Source of the DNA: a virus
IMG/VR virus record: IMGVR_UViG_3300008107_000114
Coordinates: 1-52,914 of that record
Direction: 5' to 3' (one strand)
DNA: 52,914 bases
Shown: positions 33,585-42,519 of the stretch, one piece after another
Numbering within the stretch: position 1 is the first letter of the stretch
Layout of the letters: each line of letters opens with the position of its first letter
Notes under the pieces: model-generated
Told to the model about the DNA's origin: nothing
The model's input: the letters and a program-made list of their open reading frames with translations, nothing else
Databases searched by the model: none
Position numbers and translations under genes: made by a program

Positions 33585-34157
33585 TTATTTTAACATGTAT
33601 TGTATTCCTTGAACTAAATTCTCAGAACCGGTTGCAATTGCTTCACCGGCTGCTTGCTGAGCCATCATCTTGTACTCTCGCTTGGCTGTGATATCACGCT
33701 GCTGTATTGTACTTATTTCAGCTGCTGATCTAGTCATACCAGATATAGCACTTCTTCTATAAGCTTCATCCAGCTTACTTAAATTCACTTCGGTTGATAG
33801 TCTGTCCAGAGCCCCAATCCTAGAGGCAGCTTGACCTGCGAATTGCGGAGTTGTCTCAGCAAGTGTACGCAACGTTTTAGCTGTTTGACCTGAACTTTCT
33901 TTTCTAACTCCACCGAGTGTGTCATCTCCCAAACCTTCTTGGTATTGCTTACGGTACATTTCCATGTTTTCGTTAGCATACTGCATGCCAGAAGTATAAT
34001 CAGGAAAAGGAAGTTTTTGAGCTTTTCTCAACTGATTATATCCAACTAACATCTGTATGCCACCAGCAACGCCTCCAATGGTTTGGCCAATTGTCTTAGT
34101 TGCACCCTTTGCAAATTGCGCTAGCATCATTATTGTTGACGGATCCATTACAGCCAT
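33585..34157 (-). CDS. small internal virion protein, paralogue 1
   Basis: This 190-residue helical protein has a Gly/Ala-rich hydrophobic start (FAKGATKTIGQTIGGVAGGI). It then has the LRKAQKLPFPDY and QRDITAKREYK motifs shared with its downstream neighbour. Loss or gain of the poly-Gly insert distinguishes the two. The hydrophobic segment resembles membrane-penetrating ejection proteins. A TAAATTTG octamer lies five bases before the ATG, so the ejection-protein block may have its own start of transcription. Function is inferred from position. Confidence 0.6.
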   Translation of the reverse strand: MAVMDPSTIMMLAQFAKGATKTIGQTIGGVAGGIQMLVGYNQLRKAQKLPFPDYTSGMQYANENMEMYRKQYQEGLGDDTLGGVRKESSGQTAKTLRTLAETTPQFAGQAASRIGALDRLSTEVNLSKLDEAYRRSAISGMTRSAAEISTIQQRDITAKREYKMMAQQAAGEAIATGSENLVQGIQYMLK

Positions 34158-34162
34158 GAGTA

Positions 34163-34170
34163 CAAATTTA
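34163..34170 (-). promoter_or_regulatory. TAnnTTTG element before the internal-protein block
   Basis: The minus strand reads TAAATTTG five bases before ATG 34157, with ATTG (one mismatch to TTTG) 19 bases upstream at 34190-34193. Confidence 0.48.
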
Positions 34171-34177
34171 AGTTTTT

Positions 34178-37100
34178 TTATTTGTTATACAATCTTGAGT
34201 TCGATCTGTATTTAACTACGTAATCTACCAACTTCTGAAACAAGTTGGGAGCAAAGGTCAATTTAACTTTCAAGTATCTACCCCACAATCTAGAAGTATC
34301 TCCAGAATTGATACCGGTTATGGTGGAATCATTTTTAACAGGAGCATAGTAAAAATCCTCTAGTTCTTCAAACTCAGCACTTGTCAAAAAAGATACATGG
34401 TCACGTGTACCAAAATCAATTCTCTCAGGTGTAGTATGAGTAACTACCTGAACAGCTTCGAAAGTTTTACTGAGGTTGGGATCAATATTGACTACGCCTT
34501 CAATGTGTCCATTATACTGGGCATCATAAAAAGTATTGTAAGCACCTGCATTGTGAACGTATATTTTATTCTGTTCGTTTGGCTTGGTTGTGTAAACTGT
34601 GTTTCCACGAGTAGCCATAATATTTGGCCAAGCTGATTGGAAACAAATAAACCCATTCTTCACCTCGTCATACACCAAATTAAATATTTTGTAGTACTGA
34701 GGATGAGTATCGGGAGTTAGTTTTTCCCAGTTATTTGCCCAAGTTGCACCGAAGTATGGACGTGTGTTTCCAGTATCGGGGTTACTGTTTTTCTTTCTGT
34801 ATATAAAAGGAACTCCTGATAAATGTCTATCTGCAGTTTCAAATTCACTGTAGTAATTAAATGACGTTCCATCCCCTTGGTGGCTGACTTTCACAAGACT
34901 TCCAGAAGCATACTGAACATATGCACTGTAGCTTGTGTTGGTCCAAGTTTGAAATTCTTGAATCGAAGGGTCAACAGCCTTGAACGTGAACATTGCTTCG
35001 TAGAACCTTTGGTTATATCCTGCAGTAACGCCTTCACCAGAGATCGCTCTAAGTGAATCGGCATGCCATGTTGTATTGTTAATCAAGAATGACATCAAGC
35101 CCTTGTCAGAAAGTACTCGGGTTCCGTCTCCACCAAAGCGAACGATCTTCTTGGTTTCAGAATTGTACCAGTACAAGTTTTCATCACCAGTAAAAGTTTT
35201 ACCTTTTACCACGGCAGTTTTATTGGTAGCTCCAAAGCTGCTCAGCTTCTGACCTTTGTTTGTCAGAACCCCACCTGAACCGAGTACAATCTCTGTACCT
35301 TGATCACTCACTAACATTTGAGAATCGTTAATGTAGTGGCGTGTAAAAGCATTTGGCTGAAGAGTGTACAGGTTGCCGTTGATGGTTTCTAGCTCGATGA
35401 TTTCTCCATCATTGGTATCCAAATCAACAACGTCAATTGGTTTGAAGATTCTATAGTTATCCTTTTCGGAGCCAGTGCTTTTGATCTGAGACCAGCGGAT
35501 TGAGGCAGGTCGTTTTCCATCCCAACGATTATCTGCATCATAACCATTTTCAGTAAACAAGTTGTCTATGACGTTATACTGAGAATCGTAATTATTCTGA
35601 TTGTCTACTTCTGGCCATTGTTCTAACCAATAAAGCAAACCTGTTCCCCAAGCACCTTGTTCAAGTTCGGCATAGGTAACAACGTTTGATGATAACTGAG
35701 CATTTCGAGGTGCGCCAAATGAGTCTCTAATGTAAGCGTTACCAGCACGCTTATAACCAGACTCATTTAATCCGGTAATGGTTGTTTCCATATACTGAGG
35801 GAAAACATATCCGGGTCCAGCATGCTCCTTGTTATGTTCTATTGTGTAGAACATTTGAGTATTCGAAACGTTTTGAGAGTAAAAAGAATAGCCTAATCCG
35901 AATCCATAGTTCAAATCATTATGCGTACTCATTCTCGCCTTGAGTGTGGTCTTCTGAGTAAAGACATCTCCACCGAATACCGATACGTTGCTCTGAACCC
36001 CACGCTCATTTCCATTCAAGATGTAAATGTGATTGGTAGTTTCATAAACAGTCTGTTGTTTATCACTTGGATACTTTGCAGCATTTCCTTTATCTCTAAA
36101 AACCTGAGCATAAACTAAACCTTCTTTTGCATACGTACCAGATCCACTTGGATATAAACCTACTGCTCCGGGAAAAGTTGGTTCTATAGCAGTACCCAAC
36201 TTAAAAACCGTGCAGCTTTTCATATTACTGTAAAAAGGACTTGCAAAAGATACACCTTCAGGTGGAACACTGATTCCGTTTTTAACTTTATCAGCTCCAC
36301 CCCAAGCAGCAATCTCTCCGGTACGAAAAAGTCTGGCATCTAAAATGCTAATATTTGTATAGGAAAGTAAGGTTGGATAAAAATACCCAGTGTACTCTTG
36401 ATATACAGATTCAAAATCTCCTGTACTAAAACCCTGAAGAGTAAACTTATCACGAGGTACAGGAACACTTAAAACTTTTAATACGTCACCTGCTGTATAC
36501 TCATACTGCGTCTGATTGAAGTATATATCAGGAGAATGGAAATAACCGTAAATCGATGCACCGTTCTTACCAAGCTTTATATCATTCTGGTACGAGGTTG
36601 TTCTAAAGTTTAAACTGTGATCTCTTCTGCAATAGTTACTAGGGTAACTAGAAAAAGTATTCACAGGCGTTCTTACGACATCCTTGTGGTACGGTATGAT
36701 ATGATTTTCGCCAACTGTATTATCATCAAGAACACCGCCAATTAGAATACCGGTAGCTAAAACTTCAGGGATTCTGTCGGCCCGAACAATCCTGTAGGCT
36801 TTTATCAACTTGTGCAAAGGCTCATTGTTTACCTCGTAGCTCAAGTCAATATTTCCAAATTTAGGATAAAATACGTTTACCACCGTAGAGTCACTATTGG
36901 TCATGTTCGTAGTGGTGATGTTATTTGCGCTTCTTCTGTTTGGAATAGTTACGTTGGTTGCAGTTGTATCAAAACGAATATCATCAAGATAATATGGAGA
37001 AGACCATTTTCCGGTTTCTTTCCACTGAACCTGAATCCCAAAACGATAGGTATCATTCATCATGTACCCTGTATAATTTAATACGTTCTGAGGATCTTGG

Positions 37101-38890
37101 TATTCTCCAAATCGGTAAGCCGGATACGGTCTATTGCAATCATCCGGTCCAAAATAGTTGCTATAGAGTACAGAAGGAATTGTCCTTACTTCTAAAGTAT
37201 GTGTTATTTGCTGAGCCCACGCAGTAAGATCCTCATCAATCAACTCGTTGACGTTAGCCAAAAACAAGCGATTTGAGTTAATTCTAATGCTCTTGACACT
37301 AGTTACTTTGGCTGTGAGGGCCAGAAGTTCAGGAATGGATAATGGGAAATTATCCTGACCGTTGTTACTGTGAATTACATCTAGAGATGTTTCGTTGTTC
37401 AAACGATATCTCTGAACCATGGTAGCGGTAAACGTCTCGCCTTCATACTCAATCGCAACTAATTCAAAGTAAGTAAACTCACCGGGAGGAATATTGTTAA
37501 CACGCAGCTTTATCGCCTTGTTGGTTAGCGTGCCCGGCTGATCACCTTTGACTTCAGATGGAGTAATGGTATTTGCATTGAATACATTGATGGGTCCAGT
37601 TGGATACAGATAATCTGTTCCAATAAAGTCATCTGTTACAAAACGACCAGTGTAACGTTTGTTACCACATATAACTGATCCCCCGCCTTCAATGCTGGCG
37701 ATGTACTGGATTGTGGCCGCTGGAGTATCTACAAATAATGTTGTTTCCTTGTCGACTTTTGCGATATCAATTTCTCCACCGTTCGAAGTCAGTACTCCAT
37801 CTTGAATGTATGGATAAGGAACGCTTAATGCCCTTGGTTTATTAAAGCCATCGGTCCAGTAAATATTTACATCCTGTGTGCGTCTTTCAACTTGTGATTG
37901 GATCTGGTAGTCAACGTTAAAGTTAAGCTGCTTGGATCTAAGCAAGCGAGTATAGGTATAAGCTTCAGTAGCTGGATTAAACTGAACAACACCTATTTCA
38001 CAGAGACTGTTGTACGGTGTATAATAGGTTGAGGTAAGATAATTGCCAGTTGTAGAAAACACTATTGTGTCATTACCAACGCTCTCCATTCCTATAATTT
38101 TAAACTTAGGAGAAAGTGTAAGAAAACTTACGTACTCGGAAAGTTGAATAATGGAGTCAATTATGTTTCCAGTTTTTAAGATTTCAAAATCAGTAAAGGT
38201 TGCATTTGTTACATCAAAGTATGCTGTGCCTCCGGTGAGATACGTAAGACTAGCATATGAAAACCCAGCCGCTAAACCATTCAACATAGACTGTACTTGA
38301 GTTGCAAGGCTAGTCATAGGGGAAAGGTCAATGGTCTGAGTCCCAGTCCCAGCTGTAGTAAAATCGATCTTGTTGATGAGAGTAGACTCAGTGTACAGTT
38401 CTATTGTTGTGGTATTAATTACCTTTACATAATACGCCCCTCCGCTCACCAAAGGCGAAGGAGGTGTTCCACCAATATTTAAGTATCCTACAACTTGGCT
38501 GTTCGATAAACCATGAGGAGAAGCAAAAGATATTTGATCAGTGGTAGTATTTACACTAGAGATAGGTATAGAAGAACCAACGTAACTTCCAGTAAAACTA
38601 CTTGGACCCAGTACAACTCCAGAACTATTTATAACAGAAACGGAGCCGCTGAAACTATAGGGATAATCAGCTCTCAAGTAAATACGCCAAGTACTTACAC
38701 TTTCAGTTGGATCAGGAATCGTAACTTTTAATGCATTACCCAGAACCGGAGAAACGCCAGTCATATTAGCACCCGCATCGTCACGGTGTCTAATATTCTG
38801 GGCATCTATGTAATTACCGCCAGATACCAACTGTAAGTCGGTATCCTTGTCCATAAAACCATTTTGAAGTAATCTTACTATCTGAGACAT
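34178..38890 (-). CDS. large tail protein (muzzle/stabilisation-like)
   Basis: This is a 1570-residue, beta-rich structural protein. The N-terminus, NGFMDKDTDLQLVSGGNYID then AQNIRH, matches the start of proteins annotated as phage stabilisation or muzzle proteins in crAss-like and other short-tailed phages. The remainder is rich in Tyr, Asn, Thr and Gly with many beta strands, as expected for a tail tube/nozzle that closes the portal channel. It follows three connector-type genes and precedes the internal proteins, as in known podovirus orders. The exact structural class needs a fold comparison. Confidence 0.75.
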   Translation of the reverse strand: MSQIVRLLQNGFMDKDTDLQLVSGGNYIDAQNIRHRDDAGANMTGVSPVLGNALKVTIPDPTESVSTWRIYLRADYPYSFSGSVSVINSSGVVLGPSSFTGSYVGSSIPISSVNTTTDQISFASPHGLSNSQVVGYLNIGGTPPSPLVSGGAYYVKVINTTTIELYTESTLINKIDFTTAGTGTQTIDLSPMTSLATQVQSMLNGLAAGFSYASLTYLTGGTAYFDVTNATFTDFEILKTGNIIDSIIQLSEYVSFLTLSPKFKIIGMESVGNDTIVFSTTGNYLTSTYYTPYNSLCEIGVVQFNPATEAYTYTRLLRSKQLNFNVDYQIQSQVERRTQDVNIYWTDGFNKPRALSVPYPYIQDGVLTSNGGEIDIAKVDKETTLFVDTPAATIQYIASIEGGGSVICGNKRYTGRFVTDDFIGTDYLYPTGPINVFNANTITPSEVKGDQPGTLTNKAIKLRVNNIPPGEFTYFELVAIEYEGETFTATMVQRYRLNNETSLDVIHSNNGQDNFPLSIPELLALTAKVTSVKSIRINSNRLFLANVNELIDEDLTAWAQQITHTLEVRTIPSVLYSNYFGPDDCNRPYPAYRFGEYQDPQNVLNYTGYMMNDTYRFGIQVQWKETGKWSSPYYLDDIRFDTTATNVTIPNRRSANNITTTNMTNSDSTVVNVFYPKFGNIDLSYEVNNEPLHKLIKAYRIVRADRIPEVLATGILIGGVLDDNTVGENHIIPYHKDVVRTPVNTFSSYPSNYCRRDHSLNFRTTSYQNDIKLGKNGASIYGYFHSPDIYFNQTQYEYTAGDVLKVLSVPVPRDKFTLQGFSTGDFESVYQEYTGYFYPTLLSYTNISILDARLFRTGEIAAWGGADKVKNGISVPPEGVSFASPFYSNMKSCTVFKLGTAIEPTFPGAVGLYPSGSGTYAKEGLVYAQVFRDKGNAAKYPSDKQQTVYETTNHIYILNGNERGVQSNVSVFGGDVFTQKTTLKARMSTHNDLNYGFGLGYSFYSQNVSNTQMFYTIEHNKEHAGPGYVFPQYMETTITGLNESGYKRAGNAYIRDSFGAPRNAQLSSNVVTYAELEQGAWGTGLLYWLEQWPEVDNQNNYDSQYNVIDNLFTENGYDADNRWDGKRPASIRWSQIKSTGSEKDNYRIFKPIDVVDLDTNDGEIIELETINGNLYTLQPNAFTRHYINDSQMLVSDQGTEIVLGSGGVLTNKGQKLSSFGATNKTAVVKGKTFTGDENLYWYNSETKKIVRFGGDGTRVLSDKGLMSFLINNTTWHADSLRAISGEGVTAGYNQRFYEAMFTFKAVDPSIQEFQTWTNTSYSAYVQYASGSLVKVSHQGDGTSFNYYSEFETADRHLSGVPFIYRKKNSNPDTGNTRPYFGATWANNWEKLTPDTHPQYYKIFNLVYDEVKNGFICFQSAWPNIMATRGNTVYTTKPNEQNKIYVHNAGAYNTFYDAQYNGHIEGVVNIDPNLSKTFEAVQVVTHTTPERIDFGTRDHVSFLTSAEFEELEDFYYAPVKNDSTITGINSGDTSRLWGRYLKVKLTFAPNLFQKLVDYVVKYRSNSRLYNK

Positions 38891-38892
38891 AA

Positions 38893-39384
38893 TTACATGT
38901 TAGCTGCTCGTTGAAGTTGATATTCACGCTTGTAGTTTTCCATTACCGGAGCGTAACGTTCAAAGTGTCTACGAGAATATTTCCAGCCAATGTATGCTAC
39001 AAGCATGCGTTCCCACTGATCTTTGAGATAAACGTTTCCAGCTTGGTCAACAGGAAAGCCTTTGTACTCAATCACAAATTTAGAACCGTCTCGTATTTCT
39101 AACGCAGACTCAAATATCACATGCTCATTCTGAATCTCGTAGTCGTAATGTTCGCAGTATCTTGCACCTTCGCAGGTACGAACTACGTTTATTCTTACCC
39201 AGCCTTCAGGCAAAGGAAGTCTTGAATCAAGAACTTCATCTGTAACTGAAAAGTAACGCAAGTTTTCACCTGAGCGAAATGTCTTCAGCACTTGATTCAC
39301 AAGTACCTTAAACCACATTGCGTTTTCTGAATAACTAACTTGTAGTTCTTCACATGCAGCTGCTATAACATCTTCGATCTTCAT
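38893..39384 (-). CDS. head-tail connector/adaptor protein
   Basis: This is a 163-residue protein. The N-terminal half is helical (VIAAACEELQVSYSENAMWF), the middle is beta-rich (RLPLPEGWVRINVVRTCEGA), and a C-terminal helix is basic and Tyr/Arg-rich (YSRRHFERYAPVMENYKREY). Small proteins of this layout just before the long tail gene serve as adaptor or ring proteins in short-tailed phages. It ends two bases before the large tail gene. The exact ring it would form cannot be told from sequence. Confidence 0.6.
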   Translation of the reverse strand: MKIEDVIAAACEELQVSYSENAMWFKVLVNQVLKTFRSGENLRYFSVTDEVLDSRLPLPEGWVRINVVRTCEGARYCEHYDYEIQNEHVIFESALEIRDGSKFVIEYKGFPVDQAGNVYLKDQWERMLVAYIGWKYSRRHFERYAPVMENYKREYQLQRAANM

Positions 39385-39396
39385 CTGTCAATTCGA

Positions 39397-40053
39397 TTAA
39401 TTCGGTTTATTCGGGATAGTATCTAGTGAATCTGAAACCACATCGGATGTGCGAACCATCTGCTTCAATAGATCGTTGGTTATTGTATTCACAATATCAT
39501 TTTCCAAAGTAGCGTCTATAGGATATTGATCAATATCACGACGATAGTTTGGAACTTCAGTGGGGTCATTAAATAACGCCCTTACCAACAGCTTACGCTG
39601 CTTTGGATTTTTATAAACTTGAATGTAAAATTTACCATCATAATCGGCCACATAATCCCAAGCTACTCCTTTTTCTTTTTGAAAAATAGAATGCATAGAC
39701 AAAGCCGTATAGTTTGAGCGAATACGAAGAAATGGCTTTTGACCATTAACGTGCCCAACATATACAAAACCATCATGTCTATCATCAAGCCTAACAACAG
39801 TGGGACAAGGAAATCTAACAACATCACAGTCTGCTTCTGCATCTTCTTCTAGTAATTCTACACTATAAACTTGTACACACGCTTCATTGATGCGGTCAAA
39901 CATTGGTTGTCTACTCATCGCAGACAAAATAGATGCTCTGGCGGTATGAATCTTAGACTCAATGTAAAGAGAATCAAAACGCATTTCATCGGTAGTGTTG
40001 CCACCGTTTACATTGCTAGTAATACGGTGTACAATTTCAGTAAGTGTACTCAT
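39397..40053 (-). CDS. head-tail connector protein
   Basis: This 218-residue protein begins with helices (SLYIESKIHTARASILSAMS) and then has an acidic stretch and beta strands (VVRFPCPTVVRLDDRHDGFV). It ends with a helical part and Asp/Ser-rich tail. Such proteins occupy the adaptor position between portal and tail in short-tailed phages, with N-terminal helices contacting the portal. It lies between two other connector candidates with tiny gaps. Function is inferred from context. Confidence 0.6.
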   Translation of the reverse strand: MSTLTEIVHRITSNVNGGNTTDEMRFDSLYIESKIHTARASILSAMSRQPMFDRINEACVQVYSVELLEEDAEADCDVVRFPCPTVVRLDDRHDGFVYVGHVNGQKPFLRIRSNYTALSMHSIFQKEKGVAWDYVADYDGKFYIQVYKNPKQRKLLVRALFNDPTEVPNYRRDIDQYPIDATLENDIVNTITNDLLKQMVRTSDVVSDSLDTIPNKPN

Positions 40054-40056
40054 TTA

Positions 40057-40881
40057 TTAGGGGTTGAGTGCTATGTCTTGAGCGGAACTCTGACGAAGCT
40101 CGATATCTCGAACTTGGCCAGCGTAGGTCATTACACATTCGTCAGCTAAACGATACAGAAACTTTTCTGTATAAGCTGTTATTTGGGTTGCACCGGTCGA
40201 TAGAAAAATGTGACCATTTGCAACAGTAGGCTGAGCAAAGTAATCAATGATTATTCCGTCTGCTTGAGGAAACAAATAAAGAGCCTTATTGTTTACGGCT
40301 CCTGCTATTCGGTTTTGCAATTGATACTTCGGATGAAAAATGGTAGGTGCATGATACACGTCACGTTTTCTATCCGAATAATAAGGAGATGCTTCAAAAG
40401 TTCTAACTAGATATACTGGTGCAGCTGCGTCAATTGTAGTTGCAGTAGATACTGTAAAATTCAATTTGGTTGTAGCTGTAACTGTTCCAGTAACTGATAA
40501 TACTTTAATCTGATCCCCAACTCGTACCGTGTGACCACTGGATGAAAAGACGGTTGTGTACGGACCCGAACCAGTGGTCGCACGAGTAAGAGCACCCAAA
40601 AGGGTATTGTAGGTACAGGCCACACGAAATAAATGCATGTAGGTTCTGTCCAAGCCAGACAAATCGATGTAAGGAGCAGCGACTGTCTTAACTTCATCTT
40701 TAATTAAAAGGCTCCACAGTTCATCGTAATCTTTCTGAGAATCGAGATCCCTGTAAACCCTTTCACATAACCGATAGATAGTATCTTCAATAATGCGATC
40801 AGCCTTTGCAGTGTCAATATATGCACTGTAAGCTTTGTCGATCTTTTGTTGAAGAAGTGTGTAAAATTGTGCCCCGGTCAT
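40057..40881 (-). CDS. head-tail adaptor protein
   Basis: This is a 274-residue protein. Residues 1-60 are helical (MTGAQFYTLLQQKIDKAYSA, then RLCERVYRDLDSQK). A beta-rich centre with repeated TTG/TVT segments and a C-terminal helical end follow. This layout (helix bundle plus beta insert) fits adaptors that sit below the portal. A TACATTTG octamer, identical to the one at 48289-48296, lies six bases before its ATG and could drive the connector and tail genes. The upstream gene encodes a nuclease, not a structural protein. Confidence 0.6.
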   Translation of the reverse strand: MTGAQFYTLLQQKIDKAYSAYIDTAKADRIIEDTIYRLCERVYRDLDSQKDYDELWSLLIKDEVKTVAAPYIDLSGLDRTYMHLFRVACTYNTLLGALTRATTGSGPYTTVFSSSGHTVRVGDQIKVLSVTGTVTATTKLNFTVSTATTIDAAAPVYLVRTFEASPYYSDRKRDVYHAPTIFHPKYQLQNRIAGAVNNKALYLFPQADGIIIDYFAQPTVANGHIFLSTGATQITAYTEKFLYRLADECVMTYAGQVRDIELRQSSAQDIALNP

Positions 40882-40887
40882 TTAACA

Positions 40888-40895
40888 CAAATGTA
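40888..40895 (-). promoter_or_regulatory. TAnnTTTG element before the connector genes
   Basis: The minus strand reads TACATTTG, the same octamer as at 48289-48296, six bases before ATG 40881 and just after the NinG-like gene. No -33 element is seen. Confidence 0.45.
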
Positions 40896-40907
40896 CAAAA
40901 TTTATTT

Positions 40908-41507
40908 TTAATCTGATATATCTTTTTGCTTCTTGAGTTTGTCTACTTTTTCAGCGAAGAATTCTATCATCTCAAGCATTTCTTCAGGAGTAAATTTGTA
41001 AACACCTTTGGATTTCTGAACAATCAAATCTGCCATTCCTTCTCCATACTTCAAATCAATTCTCTTGCCGAACTCATACTGCATGCCGCTCATTCCAACG
41101 TTACATGCGTAGCACTGGGGAGCACAGTTAAAAGGATCAAACCTAGTTGACATGAATCGTCTGGATTGAAAGTGGCCATTGTGAATAGACTTGTAGTGAT
41201 GAGGGTTATCGCAAGTGAAACACTTTACCATTCCATTTTTGTTGGAGTTTTCTAGTCTGATGTACAATGAAAAAACAGTGTCTAATCTTTTAGTCAGTTG
41301 AGAAATACTCATGCGTTTCTTTTCACGCTTGACTGCTCTGCGTTCTTTTGCTTTTTCGTCAGCGGCTTTTTTCACACAGGTAGAACAAAGCTTTTTAGTT
41401 TTGTTGGCATAAGGACGATTTCTTTTGCAGCCGGAGCAAATGGTTTCCTTTAGAGGTTTTTCTGAAACCCCCTTGACTGGAATCTTTTTTTCTTTTTTAC
41501 GTATCAT
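40908..41507 (-). CDS. NinG-like HNH nuclease with extra zinc finger
   Basis: This is a 199-residue protein. An N-terminal zinc finger (C24, C27, C41, C44) leads to a basic helix. A NinG/Rap-type HNH nuclease part follows: C96-x2-C99, H109-N-G-H112-F, R117, TRFDPFN with N127, and C132-x2-C135 (QCYACN). Lambda NinG acts on branched recombination intermediates. Here the gene is in the late structural unit, just downstream of a terminator. A late nuclease could trim branched DNA before packaging, which is an inference. Length is near the NinG family (about 200 residues). Confidence 0.78.
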   Translation of the reverse strand: MIRKKEKKIPVKGVSEKPLKETICSGCKRNRPYANKTKKLCSTCVKKAADEKAKERRAVKREKKRMSISQLTKRLDTVFSLYIRLENSNKNGMVKCFTCDNPHHYKSIHNGHFQSRRFMSTRFDPFNCAPQCYACNVGMSGMQYEFGKRIDLKYGEGMADLIVQKSKGVYKFTPEEMLEMIEFFAEKVDKLKKQKDISD

Positions 41508-41523
41508 AGATTTACTTTAAACC

Positions 41524-41544
41524 AAAAACCCCTCTGGTGAGGGG
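41524..41544 (-). terminator. intrinsic terminator after the 287-aa gene
   Basis: On the minus strand a 6-bp stem CCCCTC/GAGGGG with loop ACCA is followed directly by five T residues (41524-41528). It lies 30 bases after the stop of the 287-residue gene, which supports it as that gene's terminator. Confidence 0.8.
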
Positions 41545-41573
41545 CTCTTGGCACTAATTACTAGAAACAATGG

Positions 41574-42437
41574 TTATACGGTTAACGAATCAATGATTTC
41601 GGTTTTCTTACCTCTGAGTTTCTTAATCTCTTGAACCTTTTCAGCAACTACTTCGGTGATATCCTCTTTACTCATATCATCGAGTTTTTCGCTAGGTTTG
41701 GTTATAACCTTATCGACTTCTACCTTGATGAAACCATAGAAGAAATCTTTGTCGCTTAGGCACATGTCAATGACATCACGCTCATTGGTTCCAAGAGTTC
41801 TGCCACCGACACGGTAGTATCCATTCTCAAGTTTGATGATACCCAAGGTAATGGCTTTTTGAGCATACACTTTTACTTTGCGATCTGTATCAGCAGATTC
41901 GTAAAAATGGATGAATACGTTTTTGCGACTGATTGCGTCACCTGTAAGGTTTGGACCAATCAGACGACTTACCAGTTCTTTGTGAGTTAAACCTCTAGCA
42001 TCAATACCTAGGGCATATGCTAAATCAGCTTTTTCCTCAAATGACAAAGCCAAGCACTTCAACGCAACATCCATGTTTTCGTTAAGGTTGGATACTTCGT
42101 TGTCAACAATCTTGTGCTGTAGAACACAAGTGAACAAGCCATTAATCAAATTGATGTTCTGATGACCTTCGGTTTGAACCAATGGGTGGTTCATGTAAAA
42201 GTCAACTACTGCCAATTCATAGGCGTTGCTGTCATCATACTCTAGAGTGTAGATTGCAGCGTTATCAAGCAATACGTCGAATTGCTTAAGAGAGGCATCA
42301 AATTCAAAATCTGAAACCACACGCTTACCGTTTTCTACACAGTAAAGATGTTTACGAGAAGCTTTGTCATAGTAACTGCCCTGAAGAGTATGTGTACCCT
42401 TGGGAGTTCGTGCCGATAAAAGTATTTTGCGGATCAT
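41574..42437 (-). CDS. hypothetical late protein in its own terminator-bounded unit
   Basis: This is a 287-residue protein. The N-terminal 60 residues are beta-like (LLSARTPKGTHTLQGSYYDK). A helical centre follows, including a possible winged-helix unit (KVYAQKAITLGIIKLENGYY), and the C-terminal 60 residues are charged and coiled-coil-like. It is strongly set apart: an intrinsic terminator lies upstream (42476-42506) and another downstream (41524-41544). It must therefore have its own promoter or depend on readthrough. I do not recognise the family. A regulator or a late virion protein are both possible. Confidence 0.65.
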   Translation of the reverse strand: MIRKILLSARTPKGTHTLQGSYYDKASRKHLYCVENGKRVVSDFEFDASLKQFDVLLDNAAIYTLEYDDSNAYELAVVDFYMNHPLVQTEGHQNINLINGLFTCVLQHKIVDNEVSNLNENMDVALKCLALSFEEKADLAYALGIDARGLTHKELVSRLIGPNLTGDAISRKNVFIHFYESADTDRKVKVYAQKAITLGIIKLENGYYRVGGRTLGTNERDVIDMCLSDKDFFYGFIKVEVDKVITKPSEKLDDMSKEDITEVVAEKVQEIKKLRGKKTEIIDSLTV

Positions 42438-42475
42438 AAATATTTTAACGAAGATAAGTGTTTTTTGTTAAAAAC

Positions 42476-42506
42476 AAAAAAAGGGGGAACCAAGTCCCCC
42501 CTTTTT
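42476..42506 (-). terminator. intrinsic terminator after capsid accessory gene (possibly bidirectional)
   Basis: A GGGGG/CCCCC stem with a nine-base loop (42483-42501) is followed on the minus strand by seven T residues (42476-42482). It is preceded by A residues that give a T-run on the plus strand as well. It lies 14 bases after the head accessory gene and would end the portal-scaffold-capsid transcript. Confidence 0.87.
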
Positions 42507-42519
42507 ACAAAACTCCAGA

